Shown: in pieces, positions 7,773 to 18,262 of the stretch
Numbering within the stretch: position 1 is the first letter of the stretch
Layout of the letters: every line of letters begins with the position of its first letter
Assembly (NCBI RefSeq): GCF_009663395.1
Contig: NZ_QKNW01000001.1
Coordinates: 372,001 to 436,000 of the forward strand
DNA length: 64,000 nt
Direction: 5' to 3'
Origin: Halosegnis longus
Lineage (GTDB): Archaea > Halobacteriota > Halobacteria > Halobacteriales > Haloarculaceae
Made by a program: the position numbers and the translations under genes
The notes under the pieces: generated by a model
Seen by the model: only the letters and a program-made list of their open reading frames with translations
Told to the model about the DNA's origin: nothing
Database searches by the model: none

Positions 7773-9940
7773 AGGAACTCGAACGGGACCTCGGACTGCC
7801 GTCGGTGCTCGCTATCAGCATCGGCGCGATGATCGGGAGCGGTATCTTCATCCTGCCGGCGCTCGCGCTCGACATCGCCGGTCCGTCCGTCATCTTCGCG
7901 TACGCGCTGGCCGGACTGCTCGTCGTTCCGGCGGCGCTCTCGAAGTCGGAGATGGCGACCGCGATGCCGGAAGCCGGCGGTACCTACATCTACATCGAAC
8001 GCGGGATGGGACCGCTGCTCGGTACGATTGCCGGCGTCGGAACGTGGTTCTCGCTGTCGTTCAAGGGGGCACTCGCGCTCGTAGGGGGCGTCCCGTACCT
8101 GCTCATCCTGTTTGACCTCCCGGCCGAGCCGGTCGCGTTAGGGCTGGCGGCAGTGCTCATCCTCATCAACATCGTGGGGGCGAAACAGACCGGCCGGCTC
8201 CAGGTGGTCATCGTCGTCGTGATGCTCGCGGCGCTGGGCTGGTTCGCGGCCGGGAGCGCACCGCTCGTCGAATCGGCGAACTACGCGGACTTCTTCGGCG
8301 ACGGTATCGGCGGACTGCTCGCCGCGACCGGGCTGGTGTTCGTCTCGTACGCGGGCGTTACGAAGGTCGCGAGCGTCGCCGAAGAGGTCGAGGATCCGGG
8401 CCGGAACATCCCGCTCGGCATCCTCGGCTCGCTCGGCTTCACGACGATACTGTACGTCGCAATCGTGTTCGTCCTGGTCGGCGTGACCGACCCGGGAACC
8501 ATCGCTGGCTCCGACACGCCGGTGGCGATTGCCGCCGAGGCGACGCTCGGCCGACTCGGTGAAATCGTCATCATCATCGCGGCCATGCTCGCGCTCATTT
8601 CGACGGCGAACGCGGGGATTCTCTCGTCGTCGCGGTATCCGCTGGCGATGAGCCGCGACAAGCTCGCGCCGCCGTCGCTGGCCGACGTGAGCGACCGGTT
8701 CGGCACGCCGGTGAACGCCATCACGCTCACGGGCGCGGTGTTGCTCGTCTTGATCGCGTTCGTCCCGATTCTCGACATCGCGAAGCTCGCGAGCGCGTTC
8801 CAGATTCTGGTGTTCGCGCTCATCAACCTCGCGCTCATCGCCTTCCGCGAGGGGAGCGCGGAGTACGAACCGGAGTTCACCTCGCCGCTGTACCCGTGGA
8901 TGCAGGTGTTCGGGTCCGTCACGGGCCTGCTCCTGTTGACTCAGATGGGGTCGGTCGCGCTCATCGGTGCGGCCGTCATCATCGTCGGGAGCGTCCTCTG
9001 GTATCTGTTCTACGTCCGGTCGCGGGTCGACCGCGAGGGCGCGGCGACGGACGCCGTCCGGCGTCGGGTCGGTCGTGACGTGCTCACGGAGACGGAGGCC
9101 GCAGTCGACACCACCAGCCGCGAGGTGCTCGTCGCGCTCACGAAGAACCTCGACGAGAGCCGAGAGCGCGCGCTCGTCGCCATGGCCGCCGACATGGTAC
9201 GAGCAGACGACGGCCGCGTCGTCGTCGCGCGGTTCGAGGAGGTGCCCGACCAAGCGCCGCTCACCGAGGACGTGACGACGCAGTCGCCGGCCGACCGCTC
9301 GTACGAGACCCGCATCGAGGGGTTGTCTGCGGAGTTCGACGTTGACATTGAGGCGGACGAAATCGTGAGCCACGACACCAAACACGCGATGGTCAACTTC
9401 GCGCGCGAGCGGGGCGTCGACTCCATCGTCGCGGAACACGAGCCGCTGCGGCTCCGGTCGCGGCTGTTCGGCGACCCCATCGACTGGGTCGTCCGACACG
9501 CCCCGTGTGACGTGTTGCTCGTCGACAATCTCGGATACGACCGGCCACAGCGGATTGCGCTGTCGGGCGACGGTGACCCGTATCCGCCACTCGCGGTCAA
9601 CGTGGCCGGGGCCTTCGCCGCCGCGAACGACGGCGAGGTGTCGCTGTGGTACCCCGCCGACTGGCAGGGCACGGAGACGTACAGGGAGACCATCGCCGAG
9701 TACCAGACCGAGCTTTCGGAGCTACTGTCGGTGCCGGTGCGAACGAAATCCGTCGGCAGCGATCAACAGACGGACGCAGACGTGGTGGTACGGCGCGGAA
9801 CCGACCAGCGACTCCGCGGCGCGCTGTTCGACAGCGGACCGGCGCTCCCGAGTCCGGGCTGTACGACGGTGACCGTGTACCCACACGAGTCACAGCGACC
9901 GAGTCTCGGCCGCCGGCTGCTCGAACGGCTCACGTTCTGA
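7769..9940 (+). CDS. APC-family amino acid transporter with C-terminal UspA domains
   Basis: A 723-aa fusion. Residues 1 to about 430 are an APC permease of about 12 helices: the N-terminal IGAMIGSGIFILPALAL signature binds the substrate backbone, and the EAGGTYIYIERGMG segment is typical of the cationic amino acid transporter subgroup. Residues of about 445-590 form a universal-stress-protein domain (VLVALTKNLDE at its start, CDVLLVDNL at its end), followed by a second, degenerate Usp-like segment of about 130 aa. Such cytoplasmic Usp tails are common on haloarchaeal transporters and are thought to be regulatory. The start codon is decided by the MKELERDLGLPS N-terminus; GGTGA at 7758-7762 is a possible ribosome-binding site. 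Confidence 0.88.
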   Translation: MKELERDLGLPSVLAISIGAMIGSGIFILPALALDIAGPSVIFAYALAGLLVVPAALSKSEMATAMPEAGGTYIYIERGMGPLLGTIAGVGTWFSLSFKGALALVGGVPYLLILFDLPAEPVALGLAAVLILINIVGAKQTGRLQVVIVVVMLAALGWFAAGSAPLVESANYADFFGDGIGGLLAATGLVFVSYAGVTKVASVAEEVEDPGRNIPLGILGSLGFTTILYVAIVFVLVGVTDPGTIAGSDTPVAIAAEATLGRLGEIVIIIAAMLALISTANAGILSSSRYPLAMSRDKLAPPSLADVSDRFGTPVNAITLTGAVLLVLIAFVPILDIAKLASAFQILVFALINLALIAFREGSAEYEPEFTSPLYPWMQVFGSVTGLLLLTQMGSVALIGAAVIIVGSVLWYLFYVRSRVDREGAATDAVRRRVGRDVLTETEAAVDTTSREVLVALTKNLDESRERALVAMAADMVRADDGRVVVARFEEVPDQAPLTEDVTTQSPADRSYETRIEGLSAEFDVDIEADEIVSHDTKHAMVNFARERGVDSIVAEHEPLRLRSRLFGDPIDWVVRHAPCDVLLVDNLGYDRPQRIALSGDGDPYPPLAVNVAGAFAAANDGEVSLWYPADWQGTETYRETIAEYQTELSELLSVPVRTKSVGSDQQTDADVVVRRGTDQRLRGALFDSGPALPSPGCTTVTVYPHESQRPSLGRRLLERLTF

Positions 9941-9949
9941 ACGGGCGCG

Positions 9950-11329
9950 TCAGGCCCGTGGGAGCGTCACCGAGAACACGGCTCCCCGCTGCTCGTCGGG
10001 GACAAGCACGTCGTCGGGAGCCTCGCCGGCGCCCGTGATATCGAGTCGGCCCTCGTAGCTGCGAACCATCTCTCTGACCAGATACAGCCCGAAGCCGTTG
10101 CTCGGCTCGTCGAGCTCGGAGACGCCCTTCTCGAGAATCGCGTCGCGCTGGTCGGGCGGGACTCCGGGACCGTTGTCCGCGACGTGGACCGTGACGCCGG
10201 CGGTCGTCCCGCCGGAGGTCTCTCCCCCACCTTCGTCCGACGGAGAGGCAGGTCGCTCGGTCGACGGCGAAAACGATGTCTCACGCGCCGTGACGGCCAC
10301 CCGCGGCTGGTCCGTGTCGTTGTGGACGACCGCGTTCGTGAGGATGTTCTCGAACACGCGACCGAGGAGTCCGTCGGCGAGTACGGCGTCGGGCACCTCG
10401 TCCAGCCCGCGAGTGGTGACCTCGACGGCGGAGTAGCTGCCCTCAAGCAGATCGATCTTCTCGCGGAGCGTCTCGGGAAGCGACATCGGCTCGCGCTCGT
10501 GTGGCCCGTCGGTTTCGAGCGCCGCCGTGAGCTCTCGCATCGTCTCGATCAGTTCCGTGAGGTCGTCGACGCGGTCGCGAATCACGTCGAGATGCTCGTT
10601 GACGGGGTCGTCCGCGTCGAGGCGGGTCCGGGCCGTCTGCGTCTCGACGTTGACGACGTTGAGTCCGTTGAGGATGTCGTGGCGTATCGTCCGGTTCAGC
10701 AGTTCGAGCCGCTCGCGTTCCCGTTCGATTGTTCGCTCGTACTCGTGGCGCTCGGTCAGGTCACGCGTCACCTTGGTGAACCCGCGGAGCGTCTCGTCGT
10801 CGCCGCGAATCGCCGTGATGGTCACGCGCGCCCAAAACCGGCTGCCGTCCTTGTGGACCCGCCACCCCTCGTCCTCGACGCGGCCGTCTCGGGCCGCGGT
10901 GGCGAGATTCCGCTCCGGCCGTCGGTGCTCGCGGTCCTCGGCGGAGTAGAACGTCGAAAAGTGGTCGCCGACGATTTCGTCGGCGTCGTATCCCTTGAGC
11001 TGTCTCGCCCCCTCGTTCCACGTCTGGACGATACCGTCGGGCGTGATGAGGAAGATGGCGTAATCGGAGACGGTCTGGACCAGCTCCTCGAACTGGACCC
11101 GGTCGCGGGCGGGCGCGGTCTCGGTCGCTCGCCACCAGATCGTTGCCCCCTCCGGTCCGGTCTTCTTCTGTAGCGTCCCCTCGGTCGACAGACGCTGCAA
11201 CACGTCCTCGATAATATCCGGGTCGCCGTCGAGGTGAGAACGAAGTTCGGTCGTCGTGTGCGGCTCCGTCCCGACGGAATCGAGGACGGCCCTTCTAATG
11301 TCCGCCCGCGCTGTCGGTGAGCCGGTCAT
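9950..11329 (-). CDS. PAS-domain sensor histidine kinase with N-terminal winged-helix-like region
   Basis: A soluble 459-aa kinase. Residues 8-68 resemble a small winged helix (ADIRRAVLDSVG, then TELRSHLD and IEDVLQRLSTEGTLQKK), residues of about 80-195 are a PAS sensor (FLITPDGIVQTWNEGARQLK), the phospho-acceptor His217 lies in NRTIRHDILNG, and the HATPase domain (300-458) shows ENILTNAVVHND, ADNGPGVP and NGFGLYLV. There is no membrane segment, so it senses a cytoplasmic signal. No response regulator is adjacent, as is usual for haloarchaeal orphan kinases. It converges with the transporter, nine bases between stops. Confidence 0.85.
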   Translation of the reverse strand: MTGSPTARADIRRAVLDSVGTEPHTTTELRSHLDGDPDIIEDVLQRLSTEGTLQKKTGPEGATIWWRATETAPARDRVQFEELVQTVSDYAIFLITPDGIVQTWNEGARQLKGYDADEIVGDHFSTFYSAEDREHRRPERNLATAARDGRVEDEGWRVHKDGSRFWARVTITAIRGDDETLRGFTKVTRDLTERHEYERTIERERERLELLNRTIRHDILNGLNVVNVETQTARTRLDADDPVNEHLDVIRDRVDDLTELIETMRELTAALETDGPHEREPMSLPETLREKIDLLEGSYSAVEVTTRGLDEVPDAVLADGLLGRVFENILTNAVVHNDTDQPRVAVTARETSFSPSTERPASPSDEGGGETSGGTTAGVTVHVADNGPGVPPDQRDAILEKGVSELDEPSNGFGLYLVREMVRSYEGRLDITGAGEAPDDVLVPDEQRGAVFSVTLPRA

Positions 11330-11528
11330 CTATCTGTCCCGCGTGTGCCGGCTGTCGATACAGCCGTTCAGCGAGCGGTTACCGTCGCGACCGACTCGAC
11401 TGCGATGCACCGACGGCGCGTCCTGCGGTCGTTCCCCCACGTACATGGTCTCGTCTACGAGCGAGAGCCAAATTAATCAGTTGTTTCCAGAAGCAGTTCC
11501 GGTTACTCGTCGTGTCAGTAGCGGCTTC

Positions 11529-12758
11529 TCAGAGGGTTCCGGTGAGGATGTCGCGGACGCGACCGTGGTCGAACAGCCGGTCGTCGCTACCGAAATCCGG
11601 GTAGCTGTCGCCGTTCTCGTACCCCGGCCACGCGCCGAACTGCTCGGGGTAGAGCTGCTTTGCCGTCATCTCGAGCTGGAAGAGGTTCATCAGCGGCCCC
11701 TGCCAGCGGGTCCCCTGTGCGTACACGCGGTCGTTCTGGACCGCCGAGAGGTCGCTGGCGACGGGGTCGTCCCGCAGATTCTGCTGGAGCTGGTCGAAGT
11801 CCACGGAGTCGGTCACCGTCCAGAGCGCGAGAATCGCGTCCGGGTCGGCCTCGACGACCGCCTCCATGTCGACCTGATTGAACGCGGCACCGTCGAACTC
11901 CGCGTCGGCGAACGCGTCGACGGCCCCCAGCGGCCGGGTGTGGGTGTTCCAGTACCCCTCGGCGTTCAGCCGAAGCACGTAGATGCTCGACAGGTCGGTC
12001 GAGAGGGAGAGATACGCGACGCTCGGGCGGTCGGACTCCGCCGGAAGGTTGGAGTCGACGGTCCCGAGCAGTTCCTCGTGGACGGACGCCATCGCCTCGT
12101 AGCGGGCGCGCTCGCCGTACAGCGACGCGACTTGCTCGAACAGGTACCAGAGACTGTTGTACTCGTAGTCGTCTGCCCACGCCTGTGGCGGCGTCGCCTG
12201 ATAGCTGCTGTAGTAGTTACCGAACCACGGGCCGACGTTGTCGGCGATTTCATCGATGTCGGTCCGGTTCCAGTTCTCCTGTGTCGTCACCCACGCGGGG
12301 TCGACGAGATGGAGGTCGCTGTCGAGGGCGTACAACTCCTCCTTGCCGAAGCCGTAGCCGCCCGCCTTGTCAGCCCACTCGATTTCGACGCCGTCCATCC
12401 CGGCGGTGAAGTACTCCATCGCGGCCGCGGTGCCGTCCCACCACAGCGAGTTCACCGTGTCTCCCTGCCCCAGCGCCGTCGCCATGTCGGGGAACCACGG
12501 GAAGTGTGTGAAGACGTTCGTCGGCGGCTCGTCGAGGGTCACCTCGCCGACCGGCGAGATGGTGCCCGTGTACTCCTGTCGGGGCGTCTCGGTCGCCGTG
12601 GCGTCGGCGTCGGTGTCCGTCGCGGTATCCGTCGCCGTCGGCTCCGACCCGCTCTGGCTCGAACAGCCCGCGAGCAGTCCGCCACCCACCACCGCGCCGC
12701 CGTATTTCATGTACTCTCTCCGCGTCGGTCCCACCCGCTCGTTCGAATCGTCGACCAT
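11529..12758 (-). CDS. Iron(III)/siderophore-type ABC substrate-binding lipoprotein
   Basis: A 409-aa secreted binding protein. The N-terminus has a twin-arginine segment (PTRREYMKYGG) and a lipobox LLAGC at about 31-35, followed by a Thr/Asp-rich linker typical of haloarchaeal lipoproteins. The mature part fits the FecB/BtuF class III fold: a TNVFTHFPWFPDMATALG segment in the first lobe and a QNDRVYAQGTRWQGPLMN segment near the C-terminus. A TTAG-N6-CTAA metal-regulator site lies five bases before the start codon. No permease or ATPase gene of this class is adjacent, so it must work with subunits encoded elsewhere. Confidence 0.82.
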   Translation of the reverse strand: MVDDSNERVGPTRREYMKYGGAVVGGGLLAGCSSQSGSEPTATDTATDTDADATATETPRQEYTGTISPVGEVTLDEPPTNVFTHFPWFPDMATALGQGDTVNSLWWDGTAAAMEYFTAGMDGVEIEWADKAGGYGFGKEELYALDSDLHLVDPAWVTTQENWNRTDIDEIADNVGPWFGNYYSSYQATPPQAWADDYEYNSLWYLFEQVASLYGERARYEAMASVHEELLGTVDSNLPAESDRPSVAYLSLSTDLSSIYVLRLNAEGYWNTHTRPLGAVDAFADAEFDGAAFNQVDMEAVVEADPDAILALWTVTDSVDFDQLQQNLRDDPVASDLSAVQNDRVYAQGTRWQGPLMNLFQLEMTAKQLYPEQFGAWPGYENGDSYPDFGSDDRLFDHGRVRDILTGTL

Positions 12759-12762
12759 ACTC

Positions 12763-12776
12763 TTAGGCCACCCTAA
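12763..12776. promoter_or_regulatory. DtxR-family-type operator before the iron-binding lipoprotein gene
   Basis: Sequence TTAGGCCACCCTAA, half-sites TTAG and CTAA separated by six bases. It lies between a minus-strand TATA-like TATATTTA (about 12776-12783) and the start codon at 12758, over the expected transcription start, so binding would repress. The same TTAG-N6-CTAA form occurs at 15821-15834 and 19418-19431. Confidence 0.65.
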
Positions 12777-12894
12777 ATATACAAAAGGGTTCTGAAGATT
12801 AGGTCGGCCAAACTTACCCCTCTCGTAGCAGCGTTCGACAGTTCTGTATCGCGATTAGTAGTTTATGCTCGGAACTGCGGCCCGACCGAAGACG

Positions 12895-13005
12895 TCACTC
12901 GAATCGGAACTCAAAGCGCGTGCCGTCGGGTTCGCTGTCGGTGACGGCGAGCCGCAAGCCGGGGGTTTCGGCGACACTCCGGACGATGCTCAGTCGCCGG
13001 TAGAA
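12895..13005 (-). pseudogene. Remnant: C-terminus of a histidine-kinase ATPase domain
   Basis: In the frame closed by TGA at 12895-12897, the last 36 codons read through RRLSIVRSVAET, LRLAVTDSEPDG and end TRFEFRFE. This is the terminal helix and last two strands of a haloarchaeal HATPase domain (the equivalent of the usual G-x-G-L-x-I-V-R segment onward). Upstream, the same frame becomes Arg-rich nonsense because it lies antisense-frame to the znuB-like gene at 12990. So a kinase gene has lost everything but its 3' end, perhaps when the metal transporter operon was inserted or by deletion. Confidence 0.6.
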
Positions 13006-13985
13006 CCGTCGTCGGTCGTCGTGATTGCCCCCATCTCCGGGCTCGCGTCGTCGCCGTGGCCGTCCTGTACTCGGCCGACCGCGACCGCGGCCACGTAGAT
13101 GGCGACCGCACAGAGCACGACCACGCCGCCCGCGGTCGCGCCAGCGTAGTAGGCGACGGCGATACCGAGTACGACCGACAGTTCCGCGAGCAGCACCGAG
13201 ACGACGAGCGATTCGGTGAAGCTGCGTGACACCTGCGTCGCCCCGGCGACCGGGACGACCAGCATCGCGGCCACGAGGATGACGCCCATAATCTGCATCG
13301 CGCCGACGACGACGAGCGCCGTCGTCATCACCATGAGCCGATTGTACCATGCCACGGGGAGGCCGGACACCGCGGCGGCCGTCTCGTCGAAGGTGACGTA
13401 CAGCAGTTGATTCCGGGTGAGTCCGACCACGCCGACGACGACGGCGAACAGCACGAGCAGGATGGCCGCGCTCTGTTGGGTCACCGTCGAGAGGTTGCCG
13501 AACAGATACTGGTCGACGCTGACGGTCAGCCCGCCGGCGTTGATGCTGATGAGCGTCGTCCCGAGCGCGAACCCGGTCGAGAGCACGATGGCCATCGACA
13601 CGTCGTTGTACGCGTCGGTCGCCTCGGAGATGAGTTCGATGAACAGCGCGGCGATGACGGCGACGACGACGGCCGTCAGATACGGCGTCACTCCCAGGTC
13701 GATGACGGCGTTGAGGAACAAGCCGACGGCGACCCCGGCGAAGGCGGTGTGGGCGAGCGCGTCACCGATGAGCGCCAACTGCCGGTGGACGAGGAACGTC
13801 CCGATGAGCGGGGCCATCACGCCGATACAGAGGCCGACGAGCAGCGCCCGGTGCATGAACGCGTACTCCAGGATGCCGAGGCCGGTGATTCGAAACAGGA
13901 CGTTCATGAGCTCAGACCAGAGCGACAACAGCCAGTAGAGCGGCGCAAGCACCGTGTCGAGCGTCGTCTGGAGGGCGATGTTCAC
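12990..13985 (-). CDS. znuB: Zinc/manganese-type ABC transporter permease
   Basis: A 331-aa ABC-3 family permease with about eight hydrophobic helices. The segment LIGDALAHTAFAGVAVGLFL near residues 74-93 is the conserved region of this family, and MQIMGVILVAAMLVVPVAGA near 215-235 is another signature. It pairs with the ATPase at 13982-14719 (ATGA overlap) and the binding protein at 14716-15765. The transported ion (Zn or Mn) cannot be decided from the permease. The C-terminal tail after about residue 300 is short and polar and overlaps the kinase remnant downstream. Confidence 0.88.
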   Translation of the reverse strand: MNIALQTTLDTVLAPLYWLLSLWSELMNVLFRITGLGILEYAFMHRALLVGLCIGVMAPLIGTFLVHRQLALIGDALAHTAFAGVAVGLFLNAVIDLGVTPYLTAVVVAVIAALFIELISEATDAYNDVSMAIVLSTGFALGTTLISINAGGLTVSVDQYLFGNLSTVTQQSAAILLVLFAVVVGVVGLTRNQLLYVTFDETAAAVSGLPVAWYNRLMVMTTALVVVGAMQIMGVILVAAMLVVPVAGATQVSRSFTESLVVSVLLAELSVVLGIAVAYYAGATAGGVVVLCAVAIYVAAVAVGRVQDGHGDDASPEMGAITTTDDGSTGD

Positions 13986-14719
13986 GACGATTCCCCCATG
14001 ACCGCGGCGGTGCCGAACGCCCGCGCCAGCGCGTCGCTCGCCGTGAACTCTGCTGTCGGCCCGTCGAAGTAGATGCGGCGGTTGAGACAGACGACCCGCC
14101 GTGCGTGGTCCGTGACCGCCCCGAGGTCGTGTTCGATGAGGACGACGGTGATACCGCGGTCGTTCAGCGACGCCAGGAGTTCGTAAAACGCCTCGACGGA
14201 CTCGGCGTCGACGCCGACGGTCGGCTCATCGAGCACGAGCAGGTCCGCCTCGCTGGCGAGCGCCCGCGCGATGAACGCCCGCTGGCGCTGGCCGCCCGAC
14301 AGCTGCGTGATACGGCGATTGGCGAACGCCGACATCCCGACGGTGTCGAGCGCCTCGTCGACGATGTCCCAATCCGCCGTCGAGAGCGTACCGAAGCCGA
14401 CGTGTGGGAATCGGCCCATCTTCACCACCTCGCGGACGGTAATCGGCATCTCTTTCGAGGCGCTGGCGTGTTGGGCGACGTAGCCGAGTCGGGAGCCGTC
14501 GTCGAAGGCGTGGGCCGGCTCGCCGAACAGTCGTGCGGTGCCGCGGTCGGGTTCCAACAGCCCGAGCATCAGCTTCATCAGCGTCGATTTCCCCGACCCG
14601 TTCGGCCCGACGACGGCGAGATGCTCGCCGGCGTCGACCGTGAGGTCGATATCTTCGACGACCGGCGTCGCGGTGTAGCCGAACGTGACGTTCGAGAGGT
14701 CGATGACGCGCTCGCTCAC
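13982..14719 (-). CDS. znuC: Zinc/manganese-type ABC transporter ATP-binding protein
   Basis: A 245-aa ABC ATPase with Walker A GPNGSGKST near 38-46, signature LSGGQRQR, Walker B ADLLVLDEPTVGVD and the H-loop IEHDLG. The start is taken as GTG 14719, which overlaps the stop of the binding-protein gene (GTGA) and gives the normal N-terminus VSERVIDLSNVTFGY; a longer open frame to 14839 lies inside that gene. It is the energy-coupling subunit of the metal importer, at the inner face of the membrane. Confidence 0.9.
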   Translation of the reverse strand: MSERVIDLSNVTFGYTATPVVEDIDLTVDAGEHLAVVGPNGSGKSTLMKLMLGLLEPDRGTARLFGEPAHAFDDGSRLGYVAQHASASKEMPITVREVVKMGRFPHVGFGTLSTADWDIVDEALDTVGMSAFANRRITQLSGGQRQRAFIARALASEADLLVLDEPTVGVDAESVEAFYELLASLNDRGITVVLIEHDLGAVTDHARRVVCLNRRIYFDGPTAEFTASDALARAFGTAAVMGESS

Positions 14720-15765
14720 GCGAAGTTCCTCCACTCGTCGGCCCAGCCGTCGGGACCGGCCGCCTCTGGCGATTTGTTGCCGAGCACGACCTCGAAGGTG
14801 GGCATGTTGATGTTGTACGCGATTTCGGCGTAGCCCCACTCCGCCTCGACCCAGTCCTCGCGAACGCCTGCGTACGGGGTGACCGGAAAGTAGGCCTCTG
14901 CCTGCGTCTCCTCGATGAGTTGGACGGCGGGGCGGCGCGCCTCGAAGACGCCGTTGGCGATGTAGCGGATGTCGTTCTCGGCGATGACCTGCTGTGCGCG
15001 GCGGATATCCTCGGGAGCCACGTCACCGCTGGCTGCGAGATTCGTCACGAGCGGGCGCATCTCCACGTCGTAGCGCACACCGATATACTGGAAGGCGTTG
15101 TGAGCGGCGAGCTGTACCACCCTGCGAGGTGCGGCGTCGAACATCGCCCGATAGTCGGCGTGAATCGCGTCAAGCGTCTCTGTCTTGTACGTCTCGCCGT
15201 TCGACCGGAGTTGTTCCTCGTGGTCGGGCGCGAGGTCGACCAGTCCGTCGGTGATGTTGTCGACCGATGTCTTTGCCCGCAGCGGGTCGAGCCAGAAGTG
15301 GGGGTCGAGCCCCTGTCGGTCGCCGACCCCCTCCTCCTCGCGGTCGAGGCTCGCGGCGAGGTCGACCAGCTCGACGCCCTCGCGGGAGTTAATGAGTCGG
15401 GTGTCGATGTTGTCGTCGTCGAGCGTCTGGATGGCGCGGTCGGCCCACGGCTGGAACCCCGGTCCGACGTGGATGAACGCGTCCGCCTCGATGATGTCCC
15501 GCGTGACGCTGGCGTTCGGCTGCCAGCCGTGGCCGTGGAGTCCCGTCGGTACGAGGTTCTCGATTCGGACGGGCGTCCCCGCGGCGACGTTTCGGGCAAA
15601 GTCGTAGAAGCTGAAGAAGGAGGCGACGGCGACGGGACCGTCACCGGCGTCGGTCGCGTTGCCGAGACAGCCCGCAAGCCCGGTCGCGACTGCTCCCGCG
15701 CCTGCGGCGAGCGCCCGGCGTCTCGACAGCCGAGGGTTGCTGTCCGCACGGTGAGTCGTCTGCAT
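14716..15765 (-). CDS. znuA: Zinc/manganese-type ABC substrate-binding lipoprotein
   Basis: A 349-aa cluster A-I binding protein. It has a Tat motif (SRRRALAAGAG) and lipobox GLAGC at about 28-32. Metal-ligand candidates are the His residues in TGLHGHGWQP, DPHFWLDP and AAHNAFQYIGV plus an acidic residue late in the chain. The His-rich acidic loop typical of many zinc-specific members is short here, so Mn remains possible. The start is ATG 15765, with MQTTHRADS before the signal; an ATG at 15789 would add eight residues. A 20-bp inverted repeat lies about 50 bases upstream. Confidence 0.85.
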   Translation of the reverse strand: MQTTHRADSNPRLSRRRALAAGAGAVATGLAGCLGNATDAGDGPVAVASFFSFYDFARNVAAGTPVRIENLVPTGLHGHGWQPNASVTRDIIEADAFIHVGPGFQPWADRAIQTLDDDNIDTRLINSREGVELVDLAASLDREEEGVGDRQGLDPHFWLDPLRAKTSVDNITDGLVDLAPDHEEQLRSNGETYKTETLDAIHADYRAMFDAAPRRVVQLAAHNAFQYIGVRYDVEMRPLVTNLAASGDVAPEDIRRAQQVIAENDIRYIANGVFEARRPAVQLIEETQAEAYFPVTPYAGVREDWVEAEWGYAEIAYNINMPTFEVVLGNKSPEAAGPDGWADEWRNFA

Positions 15766-15817
15766 GAGTGCTCGATGGTTAGACACCACAGCCTATAGTT
15801 CTACGCTTCGAAACACA

Positions 15818-15837
15818 GAATTAGATTTGTCTAATTC
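15818..15837. promoter_or_regulatory. Perfect inverted repeat upstream of the metal transporter operon
   Basis: GAATTAGA and TCTAATTC, two eight-base arms separated by TTTG. The core (15821-15834) is TTAG-N6-CTAA, the same half-sites as at 12763 and 19418. It lies 53 bases before the znuA start and 161 bases before katG on the other strand, so it most likely controls the metal importer; an effect on katG is possible but less likely. Confidence 0.7.
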
Positions 15838-15937
15838 ACGTGAACGCGAGCGCGAGAGGTGAGCCAGAGAGACGCTAACGGTTGTCACCCTACGACTGGA
15901 AAACCCACAGACTGCACGCCGGCGTGTCGCTTGTTGA

Positions 15938-18139
<2,202 letters not shown>

Positions 18140-18157
18140 CCCCGCGGCCGCGACCGA

Positions 18158-18163
18158 TTTTTT
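18158..18163 (+). terminator. T-run terminator after katG
   Basis: Six T residues 19 bases after the katG stop, preceded by a GC-rich stretch; poly-T tracts are the usual archaeal intrinsic termination signal. Confidence 0.45.
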
Positions 18164-18262
18164 CGCCGTCGACCCCCGACCGTGAGCGCGGCGAGTCTCG
18201 GGTCGACCGACGCTACGCCCGGCGACCGAACCTGCTTTCTCGCCGGACGGAAACGAGCGCGT

